DNA from: Galeruca laticollis
Taxonomy: Eukaryota > Arthropoda > Insecta > Coleoptera > Chrysomelidae
Length of the DNA: 64,000 nt
Direction of reading: 5' to 3'
NCBI GenBank assembly: GCA_963921935.1
Contig: OY998180.1
Coordinates: forward strand, 86,487,139-86,551,138
Translations under genes and position numbers: made by a program
Notes under the pieces: model-generated
Seen by the model: only the letters and a program-made list of their open reading frames with translations
What the model was told of the DNA's origin: nothing
Database searches by the model: none
Shown: piece by piece, positions 24,601-35,859 of the stretch
Position numbering within the stretch: the first letter of the stretch is position 1
How the letters are laid out: every line of letters starts with the position of its first letter

Positions 24601-24819
24601 TGAAATTTGTTGCTATTGTGTAGATGAAGTGGTGAAATGTCTGAAACTTCAGCATAACTCGAGTATTCCTAATATTTGTTCCAATTTAAAAGTTATAAAC
24701 GTAGGTGACTTATATCCATTTATTATATATACATGCATAAAATTGTGAAAGGTACTTAATTAACATGTTAAAGATTGTGTTTTCAGATGTTTCCAATTAA
24801 TTTGGGCAATATATGAGCT
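24601..24819. other. short spacer, no gene seen
   Basis: AT-rich sequence between the LINE tail and the nuclease relic. A tgttttcag acceptor-like site lies at 24778-24786, just before the first recognisable nuclease codons. Confidence 0.4.
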
Positions 24820-25745
24820 GTGCAAGAGGAAGAAGTAAGAGACGAATCGCGTAGATTTAATTTCGAAAGAAGAATGATGAGAACTGAAAGTAATCCGTTT
24901 CAACTAAACCAAACCCATTTCAAAGAATTGTTTAGATTGACAAAAAATATGGCACATTATGTTTTAAATAGGATAATGCCCGTAATTTCTCAAAAGTCCA
25001 GTGTCTTAGCAATTAAACCTGATTTATCTTTTTTTGCGGCACTATATTTTTACGCCACTGGGTCATATCAACGGACTGTTGGTGGAAGTAACAATTTGTC
25101 GATCTCACAGCAGTCTGTATCTCGGCCAGTAATAAATGCTATTGTCAATGAATTAGGACAAGAATAGATAAAATTCCCTACCACAATTGAAGAAAAAAAT
25201 TTATTTAAAGCGCGTTTCATGGAAATCACTAGATTTCCAGGTGCAATTGGATCTCTAGATTGTACACATGTAGCAATAATTGCACCTAGTATTGAAGAGC
25301 ACAATTACTTTAATCGTAAAGGCATTCACTCAAAGAATATTCAGATTCTAAGTTTTAAACATATAGGTATTCTGCAAAATGAAAATGATTATTTTAGATC
25401 TGCGACTATGATCTACGGATTTTAAATGTAAATGCAAGATATGCTGGAGCAACTCATGATGCATATGAGTGGAGAAATTCTAGTATTCGAGACGGGTTGG
25501 AAAGATGTTGGAACAATGGTAGGTGTGATATTTGTGAAATATAAAAATGTCTTTTTACTGTTATTTGGAGACTTATTACTTCAGGTTGCTTTATAGGTGA
25601 TCAAAATACATGGTTGTTAGGGGATACTGGATATCCTCAGGACCCGTGGCTTATGACACCCATTCTAAACCCACCACCAAATAGTCCTGAAGCTCGTTAT
25701 AATGAGGCCCACGGTAGAGCAAGGAACTGTGTTGAACGTTCTAGA
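24820..25745 (+). pseudogene. PIF/Harbinger (HARBI1-like) nuclease relic with an intron
   Basis: HARBI1-like proteins are DDE nucleases of PIF/Harbinger transposons. Seen in order: the N-terminal helical part (RRFNFERRMM, LTKNMAHYVLNRIMP), KPDLSFFAALYFYATGSYQ, then FPGAIGSLDCTHVAIIAP holding the first Asp (about 25255). Next come EEHNYFNRKGIHSKNIQ, YAGATHDAYEWRNS, and LLGDTGYPQDPWLMTPI with the second Asp (about 25625). The last motif is ARNCVER with the Glu (about 25735). A stop at 25165-25167 and a ~35-bp interruption with frame change at about 25350-25400 kill it. A 60-70-bp GT...AG intron (about 25520-25584, ttacttcag acceptor) sits where related genes are often split. The 3' end is cut off at about 25745, where other sequence begins. 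Confidence 0.85.
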
Positions 25746-25788
25746 TAAATTACCTTTGTAAAGAAACAAACACAAACATAAGCCTTTG

Positions 25789-26330
25789 TTACTTGTCTTC
25801 CTCCACCTTTCCTACTTGTCTTCCTCTACCTGCAATAAAAAATGGGCCAGCATAATCAATCCATGTATGCTGAAATGAAAATGATGGCAATACTCTGGCA
25901 CTAGGTAGATTTGACTTAGGTGTCACAAAAAAGTTAGGTTTTGGTTTAAAACAAGTTAAGCAATCCATTACAACCTGCTTTGCTAAACTTTTTGCTTCGA
26001 TCACCCAATAAATTTGACGAACAGTTGCCAATATACATTGGGTACCAACGTGCCAAAGGGATTGATGCTTTTGAATCAAAATAAGGTTGGATATAAGGTC
26101 TTTCGAATCTAATAAAAGAAGATGTTTTATTTATTAATTAACTGAGGTTAAACGCAGTCTACCTTCTACTCTTAATATATCATCTTTATCTAAAAATTGT
26201 TAAGATAATAATAGTCTGTTATTTTTTGGCAATTGCTTGAAGAAGCTTAATTTCAAATTCAAAAGTTTCTGACTGGGCTAGTTTAATGAATTTCAATCGG
26301 GTATTATTGAATTCATTTGTGTATTAAGAG
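25789..26330 (-). pseudogene. BEL/Pao integrase zinc-binding region relic
   Basis: Reading the minus strand downward from 26330: a decayed piece with LAQSETFEFEIKLLQAI, then DILRVEGRLRLTSVN (the DGLLRVGGRL block ahead of BEL integrase). After these come a His-containing HQSLWHVGTQCILATVRQIYW, CLTCFKPKP (the Cys pair of the HHCC finger), LPSARVLPSFSFQHTWIDYAG and GPFFI, the start of the integrase core with its first Asp. The core stops soon after. Stops occur at about 26150. It abuts the Harbinger relic on the opposite strand within about 40 bp. Confidence 0.75.
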
Positions 26331-26637
26331 GTTTAGTATCGATTCATTTACCTTGTTTTTAATTGAATATTTAAAAAAACTCTAAGTACATAAGCAGTAA
26401 CCCTGATCAGTTTATTTAAATTTGAGTAACTAGAATATAAGGAATTTGTTTGTTCAATAATTGATGTTTTACTGTTACATAACAATAATTGAGATTTATT
26501 CTTGATTTCAGGTAATTCTGAGTATAAGGAAGGTGACATTTACGGCCAAAACTCTGAAACTTGGCGTAAAAATTAGGTTCCTTCCACATCAATTCGACAC
26601 CTGATATGAATAACATTGTAACTCAAGTTATAGACGG

Positions 26638-28710
26638 AGAGGCAGAGCCCAAAAAAGTCTCTGAATTAATTAAGCCTGGTTTTTTCTCAGGTGATTATAA
26701 TCATAATATACAACAAAATGCTGCGGTCAGTCAAGCGGATATTAGAACAGGTGCCTCAGGTGCGCGGTCAAACATGTCGTGATTACTGACATAATAATAT
26801 CAATTTCTTAAGGCTGAAACTCTATGAACTTTTTTTTGTTTATGTGAATCAAAATTATGATAGTCAGTCAACGTCCTATGGGGACACAGCTGTAATGTAC
26901 GTAGCGAGGTTTATAAGGGTGCATCCTTATATTTATTAAGCGTAAAATTTGTTTTGTAACTACTACTGACTATAGTAATAATAAATAAAATGGTCAGCCA
27001 ACCATTCCGTAGAACAACGCCCGTCAGTCAGTGAATAAGAAATTAAATTTTTTCGCTCTCTATATATCAGATGCGGCAGCTCGTCTTTTATTTACAATCA
27101 ACTTAAAATAAAATAACACTATCAGAATCATTTGATGTACGATACTTATTTTAATAAGGCACTTCCGTGTCGCAGTTGTGCCTAAAAATCTGAGAAATAA
27201 AATTCGTTCGAATATAACAGTGAACTTGATGAACGCAGGTATATACACAGGTAAGAACTCATTGATTTTTTAACATTTTTAACTCATATATTTATTTATT
27301 TCATGAAGAATTCAAAATTGTAACAAGCTATAAATTATCATCACATAATTCATCATCTGAATCTTCCATATCATTAATCTCACTATCGTGATCTGAGCAG
27401 CCGTCAAGCTCAGATGTTTCAGACTGGCAATCTAAAAAATAAATAAATTAATTAAAAACATTATTTTTGTGATTGTTTGATTCAGATAAAGATATTTGTA
27501 TACCTATAATTTCTTGTAAAGGTTGAATAATCACATCCTGTACAAGTTCTGGTAATTGTTCGCCTTTGAAGCAATCAAACTATTATTTCTCATCAACTAA
27601 TTTCCAGCTGTAGTCAGTAGGAGATAGCTCTGTTGGAATTTTACGGTGAGCATTACGCCAAATATTGGCAATGAAGCTCGCTCTTAGGAACTGCTGCATC
27701 AATTCTGATTGGCATGGTGGCATACTCGAGCCATCTACATTCTTGATTTTAATTTTAAAAGAATCGTTTGCAGCGCCAGTACATTTATAAGCCTTTAAAA
27801 ATAAAACAAATATTGCCTCGTCTATTGATCTTATTTTTTTCAAACCGTATAGATGGCAAACAAATTCTTAAATCTTATTAAACATATCATTTTGGTTGCT
27901 TTCATCTGCAAGTCCAAGGTCAGCGAATGTTTTTTGAAAATCTTCGCTCCTTGTAAAAAGCGGGGTTAAAACCACATCCGGTGAAAGCGTGCAGTCCTGG
28001 AAGAGCATTGCAAACAGGATTTCCCAATTTTTGATGCATTCTGCTGACATTGATCATCCTTTGATGATTTCCAGTTCCAACTTCTATCCAAATTGTTGAT
28101 GAACTTGACAAATTTTCCATGTTTCCTAACATAATAATAAGAATGTCTTTGTCCGAGCACCTAATTAAAATGTTTGAATCTTGCACGATTTTGCAAACAT
28201 GGAAAATTATTTTCGTATCAGCCTCTTCATGTGCTTCGCAGGTTAAATTTTGATTGATATTTTTTTTTGTATTTTGCCATCTAAAACTGCGTATTCATAG
28301 CACTTATCGAAGTTTAATTTTACGGTTCTAACGCCAAAATATGGCACTAATTCACGAGCTGCCGCTTGTAATATCTATAGAGAGCGAAAAAATTTAATTT
28401 CTTATTCACTGACTGACGGGCATTGTTCTACGGAATGGTTGGTTCTACGGAATGAGCTGTGTCCCCATAGGACGTTGACTGACTATCATAATTATGATTT
28501 ACATAAACAAAAAAAAAAGTTCATATAGTTTCAGCTTTAAGAAATTGATTTTATTATGTCAGTAATCACGACATGTTTGACCGCGCACCTGAGGCACCTG
28601 TTCTAATATCCGCTTGACTGACCGCAGTATTTTGTTGAATATTATGATTATAATCACCCGAGATAAAACCAGGCTTAATAAATTCAGAGACTTTTTTGGG
28701 CCCTGCCTCT
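26638..28710. mobile_element. DNA element with long (about 340-430 bp) terminal inverted repeats
   Basis: The left arm runs 26638 to about 27080, the right arm about 28365 to 28710, as reverse complements. Outermost common bases are agaggcag(a/g)gcccaaaa. The right arm lacks about 100 bp present on the left (around 26890-26995). The inverted match reaches into the coding region: gcggcagctcgt is at the inner end of both arms, so the left arm holds a copy of the gene's first codons. That suggests a deletion derivative or foldback formed from a longer element. The superfamily is not assigned and no clear target duplication was seen. Confidence 0.8.
27328..28376 (-). pseudogene. broken gene of the HEEADT / CSDxD / HAFTGC family inside the inverted-repeat element
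   Basis: Minus strand, downward from 28376: RELVPYFGVRTVKLNFDKCY, CEAHEEADTKIIFHV, ILIRCSDKDILIIMLGNM, and ALPGLHAFTGCGFNPAF (usually HAFTGCD). Then follow FQKTFADLG, an Ile/Phe-rich stretch with FVLFLKAYKC, and YSWKLVDEK. A 72-bp GT-AG intron (27432-27503) leads to an acidic last exon ending in SDDELCDDNL and a stop at 27328-27330. Many invertebrate transposon-borne proteins share these motifs; their acidic residues recall PIN/XPG-type nucleases, but the function is inference. Breaks: a stop at about 28255, a frameshift at about 27955, a TAA at about 27868 and a double stop near 27580. The 5' part is missing. Confidence 0.65.
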
Positions 28711-29281
28711 TGGACTATTACTATTTTTTCCTTCTATAACTCAAACAGCTTCATTAATGAACGATCTGTATTTGAGTCCAAGAATTTTCATTGTATCTCA
28801 ATTGCATCTATTATTATTAGACAAAATAATATCATCGTAACTGCAAATTATACTTTAGTTTGTTGTTTAAACATGGTAACATAAATTACGATATAGCAAA
28901 TTCTTATTATTGATTGAGTTCTATTCATTGAAACATTGTAAAGTAATACACAATGTATTTCTCGACAAATTTATTGTTTAAGTCAAAATGAATTCATTGT
29001 ATGTTGTGATACAATTACACAATTCTTCAATAATTTGGAAAAATAACATTGTTAGTAAATTTACTGTACTTTTATATCTGAGAGTTGATATCGGAATGGG
29101 ATGAAGATCATTGAATAAAATTGTATAGCGTTCTTACAATGTTACTATAACTCATTTTGATGTGTTAACATGTACCAACCCGTAGTTTTTGTTTACTGGT
29201 ATCAGTGCGTATTTCGATAGAGAAGTGGTTGGACGTGTATTGCGTACTTTTGGAAAAATTTTTATCTTCACATCAGGAGGA
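28711..29281. other. AT-rich spacer, no gene seen
   Basis: No motif-bearing frame. A possible 5' leader for the spliced gene starting at 29282 lies in its last 100 bp. Confidence 0.4.
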
Positions 29282-31857
29282 ATGATGAATCGTGGAAAAC
29301 GGCTACTACATTTGGCTCTCCAGGAAAATAATACAAGTAAAGGTACGTAAATTATAATTTTCGTGACTAATATAACCTCTAAATTGCAAATTTTTTGCAG
29401 ACTTCTCATATATTGCAGAGGATCAAAATGACATTGCAAGGGAAGATTGTTCCCAGCCTCGATTTCTTGAAGGAGGTTAGTTTAGCATTTGATAATGTTG
29501 GGAGACAATTGTCACTATTATTTCTTAGGAATAAAGATAAGGGCCGTATTTGCCTGATTTTAGGGCTTTATTTGTATTGATGAACTTTTCAATTTTGAAC
29601 TTTCATAACCTTCTTGTTATCATTAGGTGCAGATTTACAGCTTTTCAAGAGAAAACTGCCTCGGCAGTATCTTGCTGAAGAGTTTGAAATGAACGAACTT
29701 TTTCACCGGATGTCTCGGAGTACATTCCATCGAATGTCGGTGGGTACAGTAGTACCTACCCTACATTTCAATTTTGTAAATTATGTAGTGAGTACTCTAC
29801 CCAATCGATAAAAATATTATTGCTATAATAACATCTCGTTATTGTTTTGATGCATTTTGAAAAATGGACAAGTTTAGGGAACAAATCTGTAAATTTCATG
29901 ATATCTGTTTTGTTTTGTTGAAAAACTGCTATTGTAGATTATCCGTAGCTTTCTTTTTCAGATTCTGCATCAGTCTCTTCCTATCAGTTGATATGAATGC
30001 AAAGGTACATACCGGAACTGCTCAGTGTGACATGAATTTGAATAATGTACAGGATTCCTCAGGAAGTGAAGCATTATCTTCAGGAAATCAGTCAACAAAT
30101 AATGATGTAAACATTGTAACATATAACCAAGATTCCCCTGTAGCTGAGACTCCCACATGCACTAAAAGTCCGAGCACATCATCCGCTACCAAAAAGTATA
30201 CAATGAAAACAAATGTTGGAAAGAAAAGACGAAGAGATTCTTCTATTTGGAAAATAAATATATTGAAAAGATTTAGAACCTCGGGTCATGAGTATGAAAA
30301 TAAAAAAGGGAAATTGATAAAAAAGAAAGAATTGGGTCCTGGGTGTGATGATAAATGCCGTTAAAAATGTAAATCGAAAGTATCTGATGATAATAGACTG
30401 AATTTATTTAATAGCTTCTGGTTAATAGCTGATGACGATATACAAGGAGAATATTTGTGTAGATATGTTACCAGATCAGAAAGAAAATTGGTGAGATTGA
30501 ACAAAAAATCGAGAAGAAATTGGACATATAAATATAATCTACAAATAGGAGAAGGCCGAGTACAAGTTTGTGAAAATATATTTCTAAACACTTTTGATAT
30601 TACCGATATGTGTTTGTTCAAAAAAATGGATAGTCATGAACATGGGTGTATACCAGGATATTTGCGGGGTAAGCATAAAAATAGAGGAAATTCTATTGTC
30701 GAAAATGTGAAAATTTCAGTTCGCGAACATATACAATCGATCCCAGCCAAAGAATTTCACTATATAAGAAAACGAACGTCTAGACTTTATTTCGACGAAT
30801 CTTTAACATTTCCAAAATTATATTCACTATATACAGAATGGATGATGAACACTCAACCAGATCACATAGTAGCTAGCAGAGAACAATATAGCCAGATATT
30901 CAATACACAGTTCAATATCGGTTTATTCGTTCCGAAAAAAGATCAGTGTCTAACGTGCGAAGCTCAAAAAACATCAACCAAAGAAGAGAAAGAGAAATCG
31001 AAAAATTAGTATACTTCACATATTGCCAATGAATTTGTTGTGAGAGAACTTAAGGACACTGATAAGGCAGTGTTTCTGGGGACCTGAGTCGGCCTTGCCC
31101 ACTTTTCTGTGTCCTGTCTGTAGTCCGAAGTCTGACCTTCAGGTTTCACAGACTACTGTAGTGAGGAACCAGAAATAATTCATAACCACGTGACATTCGG
31201 TCAATTTTACATGGTTTATTTTATTTTCTTTCCGTTGGACGGGCGCAGATTGTTAAGCACTGTTGTCTCAAGTCAATTCACGGCATCGATGGTGAAGATG
31301 AAACTAAAAGAGATACCAGGTATCGTACAGGCAACTTCCCAGAAATCGAGCAGTATTATAACTGCTTGTTATGACTTTTTCATAAAATTTTAACGGCACC
31401 TCAATCGGAGGTATCTTCATTTTATTATAAAATAAAATTCAAAGTGTACAATTTCACTATATTTGATATTGGATCTGCAGAGGGTTACTGCTATGCATGG
31501 GATGAAACCACAGGTAAAAAAGGGCCCAATGACTTGAGCAGTGCTTCACTTGATTTCATTAAAAGAAAAGTTGCTGATGGAGCAGAAGAGTTTAGATTCT
31601 ATTCAGATTGTTGTGGGGGACAAAACTGGAATCTAATAATCTTTTCAATGTATGTCGATGCTTCCAAGTTAATGAACATTAATATTGATAATAATTTCTT
31701 AGAAGTAGAACACTCTCAATCTGAGGGTGATTCGATGCACGCTCTTATAGAGCGAAGGAAAAAGAATCAAGTCATATACATTCCACAGCAATGGTATACA
31801 CTCATTAGATGTGCCAAAGCCACAGGAAAACCATATGACTTGAAAGATTTCAAATAG
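29282..31857 (+). pseudogene. spliced transposase-like gene, broken, 3' end cut by a PLE fragment
   Basis: Inferred exons: 29282-29342 (MMNRGKRLLHLALQENNTSK, donor GTACGT); 29401-29475 (FSYIAEDQNDIARED, donor GTTAGT); 29627-29739 (FKRKLPRQYLAEEFEMNELF, donor GTGGGT); and 29962 onward. The first two junctions keep frame. The long last exon has a Ser/Thr-rich part, a basic KKRRRDSSIWK, CDDKC, then FNSFWLIADDDIQGEYL. Later come EHIQSIPAKEFHYIRKRTSR, KDQCLTCEAQK, and after a ~310-bp interruption YNFTIFDIGSAEGYCYAWDE, FYSDCCGGQNWN and HSQSEGDSMHALIERRK. The last three resemble conserved acidic motifs of uncharacterised arthropod DDE-type transposases. Breaks: a TAA at 30362-30364, a TAG at 31007-31009, and the insertion at about 31075-31388. 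It ends abruptly at 31857. Confidence 0.6.
31075..31388. other. ~310-bp interruption inside the transposase-like gene
   Basis: Coding similarity on either side (CLTCEAQK before, LTAPQSEVSSFYYK after) is separated by sequence with no continuing frame. It starts gtttctggggacctgagtcg and holds a 67-codon frame at 31190-31393 without motifs. It may be a small non-autonomous insertion; no inverted ends or target duplication were seen. Confidence 0.45.
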
Positions 31858-32525
31858 ACAGTGAGCACTTACGAGCATACAGATTAAAACAACCAGATAA
31901 ATCCCACTACGCAAAACATCTACTTGACACCAATCATTCATTGACACCTAACACAAAACTAGAAGTGCTGCATATTTGTGAAAAGAAACAAGAACTGGAT
32001 TTCCTTGAAGAATTGGAAATTAGAAGACATTCAAGAAACCCACAATATGAAGTTGTCAATGAACAGTAAAATCTAGGGAGTTCTCCACTAATAAACTGTC
32101 TTCTTAAGTGATAATTGTAAAGATCAGCAGATATAGTTTTCCTGGTTTTCTATATCTTTGCACAGTTATACTGATCTTAATTGAAAAATGATTTCCAGGA
32201 TATCCCCATAGGGCTAATAATATCTAAGCTTCAATATTTGTAATATCACATCTTCTTCTTTTTTATATTAACATATATTAAGTCAATCACAAGTTAGGTC
32301 ACTTCTTGGTCTAGCCAAAAATAACTACTAAACATCAGGTAGGCACCAAATGAAATGTAACTTCTGTCATTCTGACGATGATATTGATTTATCGAAACAA
32401 TTGTCAATTTTTTAGAATTTTCAATAATATTTATTATATTGTGGAATTAACTAGAAACCGTGAGTTTCATTTAAAACACTGATATGAGTAGATTCCACCA
32501 AGTAAGGGTCGAGACAGTTAATTTC
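31856..32525 (+). mobile_element. PLE 3' fragment: GIY-YIG domain end plus 3' UTR
   Basis: The frame reads SEHLRAYRLKQPDKSHYAKH, LLDTNHSLTPNTKLEVLHIC, EKKQELDFLEELEIRRHSRN, and stops at 32067-32069. This is the C-terminal part of a PLE GIY-YIG nuclease and matches the reverse complement of 1870-2075. The 3' UTR to 32525 matches 1404-1865. It is inserted exactly where the transposase-like gene ends, so its truncated 5' end marks an insertion or recombination junction. Confidence 0.85.
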
Positions 32526-33229
32526 ATTAAAAACAGTTGTCAAATTTGGTGGCACATGAAGTTTTAAGTTTTGAAAAGTTTTGTATTTCTTGATGAAACA
32601 AATTTTAAAACAATGATAAGATCTGAGTCGTTTCTGATCAAATGTAAATACTTCAGAAAATTGCATTATTCCAGAGAGCAGAGGATGTTTGTTGTTCGAA
32701 AATGGAGTTATGTGAGAAATGCAGATCAGTTTACTGAAACATGTTTTAGTTTGAAATATGAGAAAATGTTCCATTGCAAGTACAAAACTTATTTGATTTA
32801 AAAATACAACAAATATTTTTTTTATTCTAGAAATAAATCATTAAAAATATCTGGTATGTGATACACTTTAGCAGAATAATGTATTTGTCATCACTTCTTC
32901 CATAAATTTCTTATTTGGAATATTTCATAGCAAGATTAGGTACCTATATACAACAGGAAATTTCCAAATGATATGAAAAAGGGCATATTTTTTAATAGAC
33001 AACCTGTTAATCCTCATTCTGAAAACAGTAATTTCAATACTTAGAAATTAGATGTGGTATAAAAATAGTTTAATTATTGAACTATTAGCATAATTTTTTA
33101 TTAAACATTATTTGTAACAAATGAACATTTTACAGTATATTAGAACTATTAATTATATTGTCTATTATTTGTTAACTGAAGAAACACTAAATAAATTTAT
33201 ATAAAGTAGGTATAAATAATTATTCACTA
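32526..33229. other. AT-rich stretch, possible remains of the interrupted transposase-like gene
   Basis: A 76-codon plus frame (32571-32801) with YVRNADQFTETCFSLKYEK might be the C-terminal remainder of the gene cut by the PLE fragment, but similarity is too weak to claim. After 32810 nothing is seen. Confidence 0.3.
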
Positions 33230-33530
33230 AGAATCTGCCTCACTGCCGTAACTAGAGAAAGAAACGATTATCGGTTCTATAACATCATTCACAATCCTAT
33301 ATAACTTGAACATTTCATCCTCTTTTTTTATTACATGTCCAACACAATTTTGCCAGTGAATGTTGGTCACATTTTCCAAGGCTTGCATTAGACGATACTT
33401 TTAATTTAAAAGTAGTATTTTTTGCTGCCACTTAATTTTTTACTTGAACCCAAATCAATTGTATAGGGTTTAATTCACAATGATATTGTGGCAGCCTAAG
33501 TACAATGAGGATGAGGAGTAAAATTGAAAA
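33230..33530 (-). pseudogene. second relic of the long-spaced DDE transposase family
   Basis: The minus strand encodes LRLPQYHCELNPIQLIWVQV followed by AAKNTTFKL, closely resembling the Glu-motif region of the transposase at 4585-4992 (LPPYHCELNPIELVWAQV). The catalytic Glu position reads Gln here. Downstream, in another frame, ALENVTNIHWQNCVGHVIKK and an acidic end GSEADS parallel the other copy's C-terminus. Only the last ~100 codons survive. Confidence 0.75.
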
Positions 33531-33539
33531 TAGACAACT

Positions 33540-33730
33540 GACATTTGGGTTTATTACTGATGGGAGCTACACCTGATATTACCCATCCTGATTTTGTATT
33601 TTGAATAATTGGTAACTTATTGCAAGTATAAATGGTGTGTTCACCGTGACAAAAGTTACATTGTAATACATTGAAAGTAAGATTGCACTTTATGGGGTTT
33701 ATAAAATTAGTAAATCTTTTTTGATAGTTA
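33540..33730 (-). pseudogene. BEL/Pao gag zinc-knuckle relic
   Basis: One minus frame reads CNFCHGEHTIYTCNKLP, a C-X2-C-X3-H-X4-C knuckle of the type found in BEL/Pao Gag, followed by a diverged tail. Flanking frame is lost on both sides. It could belong to the same BEL family as 25789-26330. Confidence 0.5.
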
Positions 33731-34089
33731 ACGAGTAAGCAGGGTCATGTGGTACATTATTTTGTTGTGATTAATTTTGCTGCCAATTTTCTGAAGCATC
33801 TGCTTTTTTAATAAGAAACTCAAAAAGCGTCGAATTCTGAGAAGGTCTATTGGGATTTTTTGTTACCGTTTTTATAGACATGTTCTCCGAAGATCTTTTA
33901 AGGATTGAGCCTGCATTTGAGAAATATCCCGAAAAGAAAAGAGTATTCCAGATAGCCAATTGTTTTTGTGTAAGCCGGAATCTAGAATTATCTAGTCAAA
34001 AAGGCACTAATATATAGAGCACGTCATAGTCCGTCTAAGCGTCCCAAGACTCCTGCAACCCAAGAACTCCAGTCACAGGGGAAATCAGA

Positions 34090-35350
34090 CACTGGCGAAC
34101 ACCAACCTGGTGTGAGTCACCGAAATGCAGACTCCCTGTCCAGACGGCCGTACCCAACAGACTGCTCCCACTGCAACAAGGCAGAATCTAGGGAAGCTGC
34201 AGTTTCAAGACCTACTGTAGTCAACGAAGAATGGTCACCCACTAGGATCAGAGAAGATCAGGAGAATGATCCTCAGCTAAAGAAGATTCGCAAATGGAAG
34301 GAAGAAAATCGGCGATCTACCTGGCAAGAACTGTCAAGGCTTTCACCGCCACTCAAGGCGTATTGGACTTAGTGGGACTCTCTTGTCCTGGAAGGCTGTT
34401 GAAATAAGTCCTTCAAAACGATGATGGTTCCGAGATGAGGAGACAGCTAGTTATCCCGAGAACAAGAGTAGCTGATGTACTAAAGAAGTTACACGACAGT
34501 CCATCGGGAGGTCGTCTGGGAGAGAACAAAACCCTTCAGCGAGTCCGTGAAAGATTTTATTGGATGAACAGCTCCGACGATGTGAAGGACTGGTGTAAGA
34601 AATGTACGACTTGTGCAACCAGTAATGGACCACATCGCAAGAGAAAGGTACCTATGAAACAGTATAATGTTGGAAGCCGGTTGGTTTAGACATCGCTGGA
34701 CCATTTGCGACTACAGAAAATGGTGGTAAATACATCCTGGTTATAATGGATTATTTCATATAGTGGATAGAAATTTACACGATCCCGAATCAAGAGGCCA
34801 CAACTGTCGCGGATGTATTGGTGAAATAATTTATCAGCCGATATGGGGTGCCCTTGGAAGTCCACAGTGACCAGTGAAGAAATTTCGAAAGCCATCTATT
34901 CCAGGAGATTTGCGACAAGCTGAAAATGAAGAAGACCAGGACAACAGCATTACATCCACAGTCAGATGTAATGGTCGAGAGAATGAACAGGACCATTGGA
35001 AAATACCTGTCCAAAGTAGTTTCCAGCCATCAGGGAGATTGGGACCAGTATCTTTCCCTATTTGCATTGGCTGGCATTGGCTTATCGATCTGCCATAAAT
35101 AAGTCCACTGGTGAAACTCCGGCGAAAATCCTGTTTGGACGTGAAATGAGGCTACCTTGTCACCTGGAATGTGGCTGTCGGCCTGGAGAAGATCTAGCAG
35201 AAGAAGACTACGTGACCCAATTGAGAAGAAGGCTGTACGATATTCATAAATTAGTTCAAACAAATCTTCAAGTTTCCAGCGACAGATTGAAAAGTCGGTA
35301 CGACACGCTGGTCACAGTAGGCGGTTTTAAAGATGGGGACAAAGAGTAAA
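34090..35350 (+). pseudogene. gypsy pol remnant: RNase H end and integrase (copy 1)
   Basis: In order: RNase H C-terminus SHRNADSLSRRPYPTDCSHC (34112 on), a charged linker, then the integrase HHCC finger with LHDSPSGGRLGENKTLQRVR and WCKKCTTC (34435-34650). The core follows: first Asp in DIAGPF (about 34693), second in EVHSD (about 34862) and Glu in MVERMNR (about 34980). After it comes the conserved TGETPAKILFGREMRLP (about 35110-35160). Stops at 34370-34372, 34687 and within the core, plus frame changes at about 34690 and 34870, inactivate it. At about 35345 the frame jumps past the integrase C-terminal domain that copy 2 still has, into the macro-domain leader. Confidence 0.85.
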
Positions 35351-35351
35351 C

Positions 35352-35835
35352 CATATTCGACATGTGTCTGACCCTACCTTCGATGAATTTATGGGCGCGT
35401 ACGGAGGTACCGAGAAAGCTAGATATGGAGTCACTTCAGAACAATGACAAGATTCGTTCACTCTCCCGGAAGATTATTCACTGGCTTACAACATTCCCGC
35501 CCATATCAAGAACGCACGAGGATTGACAACAGTCTCTCGAAAGAAGTTCGGGCAATTAAAAAATCTTGAAGACAAGATTCCAGTCACTGTCAAGACACTG
35601 AGACTGAAACACAATTCGCGGTAAGTCTTCTGCGTGGTAACTAAAAATGAGTTTCAAGATCGCGGTAGGTAGTACAGCGATGTTGGGAAGCACTTCGAAA
35701 CCTACGAGACTATGTGTTGGAATCCAGCGTGAAGAAACTGGCTATGATTAAGATAGTAACCAGTTGGATTGGCGAGTCATCAAGAACATGATAGAGGTGA
35801 TCTTCCAAGACACCGGTGTCCAGATATTAATTTGC
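35352..35835 (+). pseudogene. macro-domain (TARG1/OARD1-like) segment of gypsy copy 1
   Basis: The translation gives a leader (FDEFMGAYGG), then RYGVTSEQ, EDYSLAYNIPAHIKNARG, a TKNEF segment and, after a frameshift at about 35755, LDWRVIKNMIEVIFQDTGVQ followed by ILICSY. Order and spacing match copy 2 (42360-42782) and the fold of human TARG1/OARD1, an ADP-ribose glycohydrolase of the macro-domain superfamily. The glycine-rich ADP-ribose loop reads NARG, and the loop carrying the catalytic Asp in TARG1 is missing. Several stops (for example at about 35445 and 35622) show this copy is dead. Confidence 0.7.
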
Positions 35836-35859
35836 AGCTACAACACCCGTTATCATTAT

